Shown here: positions 35,101 through 45,939 of the stretch, piece after piece
How positions within the stretch are numbered: the stretch's first letter is position 1
Layout: every line of letters begins with the position of its first letter
From: Ricinus communis
Lineage: Eukaryota > Streptophyta > Magnoliopsida > Malpighiales > Euphorbiaceae
DNA: 64,000 nucleotides
NCBI RefSeq assembly: GCF_019578655.1
Contig: NC_063260.1
Coordinates: 16,122,001-16,186,000 of the forward strand
Direction: 5' to 3'
The notes under the pieces: generated by a model
What the model was told of the DNA's origin: nothing
What the model saw: the letters and a program-made list of their open reading frames with translations, nothing else
Databases searched by the model: none
Position numbers and translations under genes: made by a program

Positions 35101-36905
35101 CAAATTTTACTAAACCTTTTAAGATTGAGTGTGATGCAAGTGGCATAGGTATTGGAGGAGTTTTGATGCAAGAAGGCAAGCCCATAGCATTCTTTAGCGA
35201 AAAGCTAAGTGGAGCAAGTCTAAACTACCCTACATATGACAAGGAGTTCTATGCATTAGTGAGGGTTCTAAAGACATGGCAGCATTACCTTGGCTACAAA
35301 GAATTCATAATTCACACTGACCATGAGTCCTTGAAGTATCTCAAAGGACAAGGAAAGCTCAACAAGAGACATGAAAAATGGGTGGAATTCATTGAATCCT
35401 TTCCATACATCATTAAGTATAAGCAAGGGAAAGAAAATGTGGTGGCCGATGCATTGTCAAGAAGGTATGCCTTGATCTCGAAACTTGATGCAAAATTATT
35501 AGGATTTGAATACATAAAAGATTTATATTTTAATGATCCTGATTTTGCTAATGTTTATGGGGTATGTGAGAAAGGGGGTTTTGATAAGTTCTATAAGTTT
35601 AATGGTTTTCTTTTTCGGGAAAACAAATTGTGTGTGCCACAAAGTTCTTTGAGAGAGTTACTTGTGAGAGAGGCACATAGTGGAGGTTTAATGGGACATA
35701 TTGGGATTAAGAAAACTTTGGATATGTTGGGTGACCATTTCTTTTGGCCACACATGAAAAAGGATGTTGAGAGAATTTATGAGAAATGCATTACTTGCAA
35801 ACAAGCCAAATCCAAAGCAATGCCTCATGGTTTGTATACACCTCTTCCCATACCAAATGAACCTTGGGTAGACATTTCTATGGATTTTGTTTTAGGATTA
35901 CCTAGGTCCAAGGGAGGGAGAGATTCTATTTTTGTTGTTGTGGACAGGTTTAGCAAAATGGCACATTTCATTCCATGTCACAAGACAGATGATGCAACCC
36001 ATATTGCGAATCTATTCTTCAAGGAGATTGTAAGGCTGCATCGAGTGCCAAGGACCATTGTGAGTGATAGGGATGTCAAATTCCTAAGTCACTTTTGGAA
36101 GACTCTTTGGGGAAAGATGGGGACAAAGCTTTTGTATTCTACAACTTGTCATCCGCAAATGGATGGACAAACAGAGGTGGTCAATAGGACACTTGCAACA
36201 CTTTTGAGGGCTCTCATCCAAAGAAATCTGAAGAATTGGGAAGAATGTTTGCCACATGTGGAATTTGCTTACAATAGGAGTGTGCATGGTTTAACAAATT
36301 GCTCACCTTTTGAAGTTGTGTATGGATTCAATCCATTGACTCCATTAGATTTGCTACCATTGCCATTGGACAAAGCTAATTTAGAGGGGAAACAAAAAGC
36401 TGAATTCATCAAGACTTTGCATGAGAAGGTGCATGCAAACATTAAGAAGAAAACACTCCAATATGAAAAGCAACACAACAAAGGGAGGAAGCAAGTCATT
36501 TTTTAGCCTGGAGATTGGGTGTGGGTGCACTTGAGGAAGGAAAGATTTCCTAACCAAAGGAAATCAAAGCTTATGCCAAGAGGAGATGGTCCTTTTAGAG
36601 TGCTTCAACGCATCAACAACAATGCCTACAAGCTAGAACTTCCAAGTGAGTATGGCAATGTTAGTGCTACTTTCAATGTTAGTGACTTGTCTTTGTTTGA
36701 TGTAGGTGATGAAGATGATGGAGCTGATTTGTGGACAAATCCTTTTGAAGAAAGGGGGAATGATGTGAATCCAAGTTCAAAGCTTAAAGAGATCCAAGAT
36801 CCATTAATAGTACAAGAAGGCCCAATCACAAGGTCCAAATCCAAGAAGCTTCAACAAGCCTTTTTGGGTTTAATTAGGGACATTTGGAAAGCCCAAGAAC
36901 TTTAA
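32157..36905 (+). pseudogene. gag-pol polyprotein of the CRM-like element, disabled
   Basis: One gag-pol frame, now broken. Gag 32157-33128 has the blocks MKIPSFQGRNDP, FVPSHYYRELHQRLQ and EEDREATMARFL-like text. Zinc knuckle CFKCLGHGHIARECP is at 33142. Protease DSGSCTNVAS is at 33427 with a LGRPW flap. RT runs about 34090-34740 with PVLLVPKKDGTWRMCVDCR and [11 protein letters not shown]. RNase H runs about 35100-35460 ([27 protein letters not shown]). Integrase runs about 35600-36500 with an HHCC finger ([13 protein letters not shown]) and D-D-E in [14 protein letters not shown] and TEVVNRTL. The C-terminal part is at 36507-36905. Stops: TAG 32619, TAA 33126, TAG 36504. Frameshifts: a T-run near 33567, a near 34710 loss, and a compensating pair at 34441-34465. 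A 51-nt insertion is at 34866-34916. Confidence 0.85.
36747..36760 (+). promoter_or_regulatory. Polypurine tract inside the pol reading frame
   Basis: GAAGAAAGGGGGAA ends immediately before TGATGTGAATCC of the 3' LTR. It is at the same time coding (Glu-Glu-Arg-Gly-Asn). Confidence 0.85.
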
Positions 36906-37594
36906 CCCAATAAGGCATCCATGGAGGCCCAAGGAATAATATTTAACTTGTTTTTATGTTAATAACAATTAGGGTTACATGTAGCCACCATACAAGTTAA
37001 TGTGGTAATTAATACCAAGTAATGGCTATCAATGTGGGTAGTGGTTATTAAGAGCCACCATATACAAGTTAATGGGGTAATTAATACCAAGTAATGGCTA
37101 TTAGTGTGGATAGTGGTTAGTAAGGCCATTTAAGAGTAAAAGTAATCCTATGTGTGTGAGTCTATTTTAGTAGTGTGTGCATGGACTTGTACTCTATATA
37201 AACAAGTCCTTTTCTCTTTCTTTTAGAGCATGATTGAAGTTGATATATGAAATTTTGTTTGAGTTTTATTGTGAGGAATTGTGTCTTTAATTTCTTGCTT
37301 GAACTTTGTGACTTATCAAGCTTTATTCTAGCTTGTGGTGTCAAAATCTAAATCTTTGTTTTCTTGTTATTTATCAAACTTTCTTGTTTGTGGCATAAGA
37401 GGAAATTCAAAGTCTATCTTAGTATCTTTATCCTTGTTGGTAAAGGGGTTAAGTAGCATCCATCTTCTTAGTTCAATCTTTGAACGATCTGAATTTGTAG
37501 ATTAAATTGGTAATTTCTAGTTTTCTTCTAATTCAACTTATCATAGTATTTTTGCTATTGGGGAGTTAATTGATGAAACCTACAATTCCCATCA
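36761..37594 (+). repeat. 3' LTR of the CRM-like element, overlaps pol
   Basis: 834 bp, same ends as 30678-31511. The first 145 bp encode the last 48 residues of pol, up to the stop at 36903-36905. Confidence 0.85.
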
Positions 37595-37599
37595 GACAG

Positions 37600-37802
37600 T
37601 ATTGTGTGAACTATTGGCATCTTGGTTGTGATACTTGAAATTGATTACTTCTTTTCTTTTTGTTTGACTTACGCTTGTTAAGGATATGTGCAGGAGCTCT
37701 CTAGCTTGTCTGTTAGTTTAGGTATTGTTCCTTAGTGGTTTATTTTCCTTACTTTACTTTTGATTGCCTGGGGACAAGCAATGAGCTAAGTGTGGGGTTA
37801 TT
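37600..37802 (+). other. Athila-like internal 3' end and polypurine tract
   Basis: Sequence flanking the CRM-like insertion. It ends in GGGGACAAGCAATGAGCTAA and GTGTGGGGTTATT, the Athila-type end-of-internal motif, directly before the LTR at 37803. No coding seen. Confidence 0.6.
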
Positions 37803-39238
37803 TGATGTGCATAAAATACACACATCTAAATGGGGTTTTTAAGATTGATTTTATGGATATTTGGATGTGAATTGGTATCAACACTCACCCTATATATCTG
37901 TTTGTGTGCATTAGGTCTAAAAGAAGTCAAAGAATGAAAAAGAAAAGAATTGGAGCATAATTGGACGTCAAAGTTGCCGAAACGAGCTAAGTACGAGCAT
38001 CAGGAATCTGAACATGGCCGTGTTGGTTTCAACACTGGCCGTATTCCTAACATGGGCATCAACACGGCCGTGTTGCGTGCATCAAAACATCAAAGAAAAG
38101 GAAGTTCTTAGGGAGCACGGCCACAGAAAGTAACACGGCCAGGAATACTAACTCGTGTCCCCAACACGGCCAAGAACACGACCGTGTTGGCGGCGACAGG
38201 GGGAATAATTAAAAGAACGAAGAGAGGAAAGAGAAAGATGAGGCTAGGGTTAGAACGTCCAAAACCCTAATTTTTCTCTCTCTAAGGATTTTTTGAGCTG
38301 AAACCAAGTAAAAAGGAGACTTGGATTAAGGTTTTAATCGGATTCCCTTCATAGATTGAAGATTGGGCGAGGTTCGCTGATTGGTTCTCAAATCGAGCAA
38401 GAGGTAACTAAGGTTTGAGATTTCGAATTTGCAAATTTAGGGTTTTTCATTCAGCTTGAAAGAGAAGGGTGTACATGCCTTTAATTTTCTTTCCCTTATT
38501 TTGTTCCCCAATTACTTTAACCATGAACATGAGTAGCTAGATCTTTTGAACCCATTGGGGTTTACCTTTGTTGATGGATTATGCTTAATTGTTAGTTTTA
38601 TAATTGTCATTCTTGCAATCTTCTTGCTATTTAGTAATAAAAGTTTGATTCAGTTAATTTGAGACGTTGAATTAATTGTTTATTGGGTTGTTTCTTGACA
38701 TTGAGAAATGCTTGTTACAACTGGACATTGAATAGTAAGGACTAGTAGTTAACACTTAGAGATAAGGTTGATTTACTCGCCGGATTAAGAATTAACAACT
38801 CTTAATAGTTTTAAATCATACTTAATGCTAATCTGTAGTAATCCGATAGGAAGAGATTCCATTAGATTAGTGCAGGTTTAGGAATTCGGTAAGCTCGAGA
38901 GAGGAACCGGGATTCAATTCAGGATTTAGGCACGGGAAAGCAAGATCGGCAATCCATAAAATCCATCTTTAGAATTCCATCACTTAGGCTCCCTTTTGGG
39001 TTTGTTTCTCTCCTTACAATTGTCTTTTGATTGTTCGTTGTCCTTCATTTACTTATTTGCACTCATAACCATTAGCTGGTACGTTAGAACTTTCACACCC
39101 TATTTTAGACTAGATAACATAGTAAACAGTAGTAACTCTAGGTTCACCCGATCTCCAGGGATACGACCTTGATACTCAATAGTGCTAGGCTGCATCGGTA
39201 GGTTCACTGCCTTAGGTGTAGGTTCACTAAGCCTCTCA
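37803..39238 (+). repeat. Athila-like LTR (TGATGTGC subfamily), outer right LTR
   Basis: Begins TGATGTGCATAAAATACAC and retains clear LTR blocks to about 39238. The last ~20 bases (AGGTTCACTAAGCCTCTCA) differ from the usual CATAAAGAGCCCATCA end. The partner is 4314-5394. It contains a cluster of CGGCCGTG-type palindromes at 38010-38190. Confidence 0.75.
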
Positions 39239-39353
39239 TTCAAAATAAAGGGAATGCATCACAAGCTTCAAAGGCAAAGTCTAAATGAACAAAATATGCA
39301 TTTATATATAACCAATCAAATGTAAAAATTCTTGCTCATGCATGTGCAATAAT
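39239..39353 (+). other. Unassigned filler between outer LTR and copia sequence
   Basis: 115 bases that match nothing else I can recognise in the window. It may be copia sequence or filler DNA. Confidence 0.4.
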
Positions 39354-39840
39354 GTGGTGAATGCATTGAGGCTTATACCTCAAGAAAAAAGTGGCTAATA
39401 AAACTAATTTTAACTCCTCTCATGATTCAAAGGTCACTTGCCATTATTGCATGAAAGTTGGACACATCAACATAAAATGTAAAATAAGGATGATGCATCT
39501 CTTCATGGATGACTCTTCCAAAGCTAACTCTCAAGGACCCAACCTTGTTTTCCTACTTAAAATTAAGTGATTTGACTTCTTTTTATAGGTGTACTTTAAG
39601 TTCACAAGCATAAATTTTTGGCATGTTCATAGTGGATGCTCAAGGAACATGACGGGAGACAAGCACAATTTTTTGGCATTTACACCCAAATTGTTGGTCC
39701 TTAGGTCTAGAATAAGTTCCCATACTTTGTTTCTCTCAAATTGGTTGAGTTCATCTTATATAAAAATTACTCAAATTTTATCATTTAAAGCCTCATCAAT
39801 ATTCCTTGGCTCAAAATTAAGAAACAAATGCTAAATTATT
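39354..39840 (+). pseudogene. Ty1/copia gag-protease remnant (right part)
   Basis: Resumes the copia element seen at 3482-4313. It starts with a 110-bp segment nearly identical to 4204-4313, including CHYCMKVGHINIKC, an intact CX2CX4HX4C zinc knuckle (about 39436-39477). It continues with WHVHSGCSRNMTGDKHNFLAF at about 39620-39680. This is the copia protease/pre-integrase signature (W..DSGCSRHMTG), here with His-Ser in place of Asp-Ser, so the catalytic Asp is lost. Frames are broken near 39567, and similarity fades by 39840. Confidence 0.65.
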
Positions 39841-39879
39841 TAAAGCTACTAATTTAGAACGAGTGCTTACACTCTTTGA

Positions 39880-40490
39880 TAAGTATCAAATTACTTAAGT
39901 AGGCAGGTGATCCTTTCTAAAGTTCCACTCTTTGGGAGGACTTTGTGAATTCTTCATCATTTTGGTTTCTTGAGTTGCATCATGATTTTGTTTAGATTCC
40001 TATATCGGTTTTAGAGTCAAATTTTCCAAGATTATCATTGGCATTCAAAATGTAGCATTTGCATCCAAATACTCTAAAATATGAAACCTTAGGCTTTCTT
40101 CCATTCCAAAGCTTATAGGAAGTTTTATTTAACAATGATCTTTAAAAACTCTATTTACAATATGATAACTAGTGTTAACGGTTTCCGCCCAAAAGTAAGA
40201 GGAAAGTTTATACTCATTGAGCATTATTCTAGCCATTTCCACTACTTTTCTATTTTTTCTCTCCACAACTCCATTTTGTTGTGGTGTCTTAGGGGATAAA
40301 AAGTTGTGAGAAATTCTAACTTCTTTGCATAGGGTTTCAAAAGGGTCATTTTCAAAATTTTTTCCATGGTCACTCCTTATTTGATAAATGTTTTGATATG
40401 CTCTATTTGTTCTACTTATGGCAGTACGTTTATTTTGTATCTCTATTTTGTGCAAATTGATTATTGAGATTTTCTTTGGCATATGAAATT
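39880..40490 (-). pseudogene. Ty1/copia integrase remnant, inverted
   Basis: On the minus strand (40482 to 40129) this reads IRSDHGKNFENDPFETLC, SHNFLSPKTPQQNGVVERKN, EMARIMLNEYKLSSYFWAE and VNTSYHIVNRV. These are the copia integrase core with the second Asp (SDHG) and the catalytic Glu (VVERKN). Toward 39880 other frames add the downstream KVSYFRVFGCKCYILNA-type block. Orientation is opposite to the neighbouring copia gag-protease at 39354-39840. Either two copia copies or an inversion is present. Upstream integrase with the first Asp is missing. Confidence 0.75.
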
Positions 40491-41869
40491 CATTTTAACT
40501 CATTATGCAATTTAATTCTCTAAAGTTAAAGTAAGTGATCAAGTCTAACTTTGCATAATTTTAAAATTCTTTTCTTGTGATTTCTTATAGAAAGCACACT
40601 CGTAGTTTAAAAGGATGCTCACACTTTATAGGTCTCTATGAAACTGGAAACTAACTTAAAAGCGTGCTCACGATTCTAAAGTGTAACCGTAGTTTATAAA
40701 AATATAGTAATTGTGATTGATTTTTTAATTGCGCAATCGCGATTGGCAAATGAGCTCGCGCTTTTTCTCAATTTTAAAAAAAAGTCATTACAGTATTTTT
40801 CAAAAAGAGTTTTAATGCAAAACTGGCCATTTTTTACTTCTTCTAATGCTATATAAGACTCATTTGATGGACATTCATTACTTTTTATAAGCATTCTCAT
40901 CTTAAACTCAAAAGTTATCTTCTTTCTACTTCCAATTTCTATAATCTTCTTCAATCCTTCAATCTACAACTATGAGGTCAAGAAAATCTATTAGGAGATG
41001 TCTTTTTCATTATAATCTATCCAAGAAAGAATGAAAGACATTGATATGAGGCTAGAATCAAATTTATGACAATAGAGAAGAAGAAGGTTCAAGCCAATCA
41101 CTTCTTTGATGATGAATCCCTTCTAAAACTTGGAGTTGTCCAAGAGGTAAATACCCTATTAGATAATGTAGGTCTAAGAAAATTCTTTCTACTCTAGTCC
41201 TTAGACAAAGGATATGGGAATCTTACCAAATAGTTTCTCTCTTCTCTAGTAATCAACAAAAAAGGTGATGAGGATGAGTATTATGAGATAGAGGTTAGGA
41301 TATTTAGGGAGAAAAAGACCCTTTCTAAAACTCAATTCTCCACCATCTTTAGCTTTCAAGGGAGAGGTCCCATGCACATTATTAAAAAATTTATTGAAAT
41401 ATTTCTCTCTCCTTTCCAATTTTGGAGACAAATCTCCACCAAAGACACCCACTCTAAAGACTCTCTCTCTAAAGACTTCAAGTCTCTCACCCATTGGAAA
41501 GTGCATAGGATGATTACCTCCAATATTCATATGCAATAATAACATTAAGAGATTTTGATGTGGCGAGTAATAGCCACTGTTTTTCCAACTGCAACTTTAG
41601 CACTTGCTAACAGTGTTATGCAATTCCATGGTTATTTGCTAACCGCATATTCACAAGGTACTAAAATACCAAAAAACAAACCACATACCTTAAAATAAAA
41701 ACACGTTGGGCCACATGGTAGTTTACTAAAAATACTGAAATTTTCCCTTCAGTTTAAGGATTTAGGGTTTTTAAAAATAAAGGGTTTAAAGTTTTTAATT
41801 AAAGAATTTTAATGCTATTTTTATTGTTAGGCCTACTTTTTATTTGTATTTTCCTTTTTGAATGAATTT
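40491..41869. other. AT-rich stretch with no certain gene
   Basis: Nearly 1.4 kb of decayed sequence. On the + strand, 41105-41540 shows short collinear protein pieces (LLKLGVVQEVNTLLDNVGL; YYEIEVRIFREKKTLSKTQF). These faintly resemble the N-terminal region of uncharacterised plant transposon ORFs, but I would not call a gene. Nothing recognised at 41545-41869. Confidence 0.3.
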
Positions 41870-43160
41870 GGTTCATCTTGACAAATTGATTTTTCTAAAG
41901 CTAGAAAAAAAGTTGTGAAGGGATTATATCCTTTTAATAATAATATTGGAGAAGGTCCAAGTCTTTTAGATTGTGAAGGTTTTGATGTCTGGATTGAAAA
42001 AGAGGAATAAGTAATATTTATTTTTTATAAATATATTTTTTATTTTTGTATTTATTTTAGTTTTTTATTTGTTGTAGGAAGAAAGTTTATATTGGACAAC
42101 ATAATGTGGTTTATCCTGGTTTTGATTTTGGTTATGGTACTATTACTATAAAGATATGGTTTCATCAGTTGCTTGATTGTGGTAAATTTCTTTCACGATC
42201 TATAAGTTTTCTTATTTAGCTTTAATTTTTTTATTTATTTGTACTGTTTATTATCTGTTAGATAAAAATATACTAAAATGATATTGACAATATATTATTT
42301 CTTATTTTCTTTTTTATAATTAGTTATTTTATATTTTCAGCATATTTATGTGATACTATATTATTTGAGAAAGAAGAGGAAGTACTCGGAACATATGAAA
42401 GTAAATTTCACTACTATTGATCATCGATTTCTTTGTTGTACGATCTCTACAAGAAAAAGAGTGAATGTACATTTGTTATTTCTGTGAAGCATGTGGTAGC
42501 TGATTATATAAAAAAAAAAATTAATATACTGCAATACTCCTTGGATAGAAGTTGACCACGTGTTATTTCCTATCAATGTTAAAGCTAAAAGTAATTGGAT
42601 TTTAAGACGATTAACTTTTAAGGATAGGTGCATTTATGTGCATAACTCTAGGAGGTCAGGTTTTCATGACAAAAGAGCAACTGCAGCAGTTGAGCCATAC
42701 TCTGTTTTGTTACCACAATTTTTTTTCAATTCTCGGATTTTTTTATCTTCAAAACGATATTAATACTGCTTTTGGTCCTTGTGAAGAAAAATCTATAACT
42801 GATCCTTTCATTTTTTCCATGGTTGATAATTTGCCTTGTCAAACTTCAAAGTATAGTTGTGTGTTAGTTTTATTATTTATTATTTATTTTATTTTGTTCA
42901 TATTTTTATAATTTTCATTAGTTGATCTTTTTTTAATTATTATGGTATTTTTATTCTTATTTTTGCTGAGTATTTTGCATCTGAAATTGATGTGTCTATT
43001 GCGAAATTTAATATTGATGATCTTTGTAGCCGGTATGCTGTTGCTCTATACAATTATGGAAGGTTCAAAAAAGTTAATGGAGTAGTTAGTGAGACAGAAG
43101 ATTGTTAAAGATCTAAAGAAAAAAAAGATTTAAAGTCAAAGAAGAAAAAGTAGTGAAAGA
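41870..43160 (+). pseudogene. Ulp1-type cysteine protease remnant (MULE-associated type)
   Basis: Scattered frames give, in order, EGPSLLDCEGFDVWIEKEE (about 41955-42010), HNVVYPGFDFGYGTITIKIW (42100-42155), YYLRKKRKYSEHMKVNFTT (42359-42415) and DHVLFPINVKAKSNWILRRL (42555-42613). Then come IYVHNS, an LGFFYLQNDIN segment and MVDNLPCQTSKYSC (42822-42860). A block EYFASEIDVSIAKFNID near 42970-43020 appears to follow a small intron. This layout (H in DHV, W, a D/N in YVxNS, then Q...C) is that of the C48/Ulp1 SUMO-protease fold found in Ulp1-like ORFs carried by plant Mutator-like elements. The residue after YSC is lost to decay or splicing. Several stops make it inactive. Confidence 0.6.
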
Positions 43161-43539
43161 TTAATGTTTTAGCTTTGGCTATGTGTTAGGTTTTATGAAT
43201 ATGTCATTTATATGACAATTACTATTAGAAATATGGTTATTTTGGTTTGTTGGTAAGATATTATTATGATATTGGATATTTACTTTTTGTTTTGTTCATT
43301 CTGATATATAGTTATTTATTCATTATCAGGAAAATTCTAAAATTTTAGAAATATACTTTTAGTGTACCAAATTTCTTTTGGTTATAGTTATACATGTTAT
43401 ACAATAGCTTTAATATACTCATATACTATTCACTATTCAAATATCTATATTTTTCTTTTAAATGAAACTTTTAAAATGAAAGAAAATTTTCAATTAAATT
43501 GAAATTTTATTTATTTATTTATACTTTTAATATATTTTT

Positions 43540-44540
43540 TCTCTAATTAATTTGATATTTTATAAAATAATAAACATCCATTGAATTCTATTAGATTTAA
43601 CAATAAAAAATCTCATTAATTAACTAATGTTGTAAAATCGAATAAAGAAACTAGAGAAAGAAAGTTCTCACTTTTTTATTATTTTAGATTATTATGTACA
43701 ATTAATTAGGAATTATACTATTTCTGTTTTATTGAAGTTAAATATATGTTTTAAGATACTTTTAAAATACCAATAAGATATTTGTAAGATATCTTTTTTA
43801 TATACACAAATTGATTTTTTGTAAGTTGATAAATATTTATTTAGGTGTAATATATTTGGAGAAGGTATCATGCATTTACTGATTATTAAAATTATAAAAT
43901 TGAATAAGAAGTTCCACTAATTCTCTTATATCAGAGTTATATATATCATAATATACGATTAATCAAAAAATATTCTTATAGTATTATCCATAAGATACTA
44001 TTAATATACTGATAAGATACTTTAATATTTTTTTTCCTTTTTTTTTTAATTTGATATCTTGTAAGATGATAAACATTGATTCAATTCTATTTTATTTAGC
44101 AATACAAGTATCATATATTTTCTAATGTCGTAAAATGGAATAAAGAAAAAAGATAAAGAAAGAAGTTCTCACTTTTTCATTGTTCTAGATTATTATGTAC
44201 TGTTAATGAGTAATTATGTCAATTTTCTTTTATTAAAATTATATATATGTTCCAAGATACTTTTAATATACCAATAAGATATTTGTAATATATCTTTTTT
44301 ATTTGCTTAAATTGATATGTTGTAAATTTATAAACTTTCATTCAAGTCTAATTGATTTAGAGAAAGTATCTTGTATTTACTGATTATCAAAAGTATAAAA
44401 TTTATTAAGAAGTTTCATCAGTGCTCTTATATTAGACTTATATATATTATAAGTCAAAGTTAATATTATTATAAATATTCTTGTACTCTACATTATTAGT
44501 AAACTTTTCTCTATTTAGATTCATATACTTGAAATTTAAA
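43540..44540. repeat. Degenerate ~500-bp tandem repeat, two copies
   Basis: Copy 1 (about 43540-44040) and copy 2 (about 44040-44540) share in order GATAAACAT..TTCAATTCTATT-type, GTCGTAAAAT.GAATAAAGAA, AGTTCTCACTTTTT, TTCTAGATTATTATGTAC, AAGATACTTTTAA and ATTTACTGATTAT segments. AT content is very high. It has no coding and lies between the Ulp1 and transposase remnants. Confidence 0.6.
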
Positions 44541-45939
44541 ATAAAATTCATAAAGTATGAAAGTGATAATGATTAACTTCTATATTTCCTATAAAATTAT
44601 TATTCATTTAATATTTTTGTTGAATTTCTACATGTCTTTCTGTTATGTCCATATTGTCTACATTTTCCACAGTTGTTTTGCCTTGTAGTCTCCCAAGATG
44701 CTTTGATTCTTCTGTTTTTTGGTTTACCAGATTTAATCCTTCCTTCTGGTAGTAGAACAATTTTATTTATCACCACTTCTGGTACATTCCATGTGCTTTC
44801 GTTTCCAATTGAAAAAATACTTGCTTTGTATGTAGCCAACATTGTCTCTTTAGTGTAGTAATGTGAACAATATTTATATGAATCCATATTATCTTTGTTT
44901 ATGATAGCTGATGCATAAGGACATGGTATCTTAATAATTTGAAATCTATTGCCTTTGAATATTTTTTTTTTTGCCAGATCAACTTGAATTCTTGAGCCAT
45001 TATCGATCACATCATACACTTAATCACTCAAAGGTTTTACCTGTAAATGTGTATTTCTTAAAAAGCTATTAATTAGATACTATAAGGATACTATTTATTA
45101 GTATACTTTAGAATTATTTGAAATAGAGTCTATTTTTTTCTATATTTAAAATATACTTGTGATATGCTTTTAGTATATTTTGTAATGGCGAAAGAGCGTG
45201 CCTTACCTTGCTTTTGAGTTGAGCTGCAAGCTTAGAACTAGTAGCAAGTTTCCAAAAAGAACAACGAATCTTATTTCACCGAATTATATATTTTTTGAAT
45301 CATACCTGCATTTTCATGGATAAGATGTAGTTTTCACTTAGCGTTTTTTCTGCTCTTTTTGATAGCTTTGTAAATTTAGTCCTTGCAATATTTCTATTTT
45401 TCTATGTCCAATCTTGAATTAGAGCTTGTAGGTACTCAAGTAGAGTTATAACCTGTAGTTCTTTAGCAACTCTATTTGTTGCATTCAAAGATTCAGCTAT
45501 GTTTGATGTCATTGTTGAGTATCTATTATTTGAGGAGTATGCTCTTACCCATTTTTTATACCCAACTTGCATTACATAAGGTTTGATACCTTTATGTATT
45601 CTTTCTATTTCTTCTATGTGGTAATTGAATTTCTTAATTTTGTATGACTTTGCTGCTGCATAAAAAGAATCCTTGATTTATTTTTAAATTTTTCTTGAAT
45701 TTGATTTTCAAATTGTTCAACAAATTATACATGCAAACTCCATGGGCTACTTCTTGATATATTCTTTTAATAGAAGTTTCAATACTTTCATGCCTATCTG
45801 AGATTATGAACATGCCGCTTCTTGAACCAAAGTTTTTTTCAATCTAGAAAAAAACCATTCCCATAATGCATTGTTTTCTGAATCCACTATGCAAAATGCA
45901 AGAGGAAAGATTCTGCCACCAATATCTTGTATTGCTACT

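Larger units (their letters stand above)
30678..37594 (+). mobile_element. Chromovirus of probable CRM type, structurally complete
   Basis: A 6917-bp Ty3/gypsy element. It is flanked by the 5-bp target-site duplication GACAG (30673-30677 and 37595-37599). Both LTRs are exactly 834 bp (30678-31511 and 36761-37594) and I count 5 differences between them. It has a tRNA-Met-type PBS and a GAAGAAAGGGGGAA polypurine tract. Domain order is gag, zinc knuckle, protease, RT, RNase H, integrase. The pol frame runs on into the 3' LTR, a feature known from centromeric retrotransposons (CRM). It lies inside a short stretch of Athila-like internal sequence. About 0.6% LTR divergence corresponds to roughly 0.2-0.3 million years if 1.3e-8 substitutions/site/year is assumed. 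Confidence 0.85.

Noticed and set aside
40491..41869. Possible plant transposon ORF (LLKLGVVQEVNTLLDNVGL region)
   Set aside because: Similarity is too faint and interrupted to name a gene. Kept only as an unassigned stretch.
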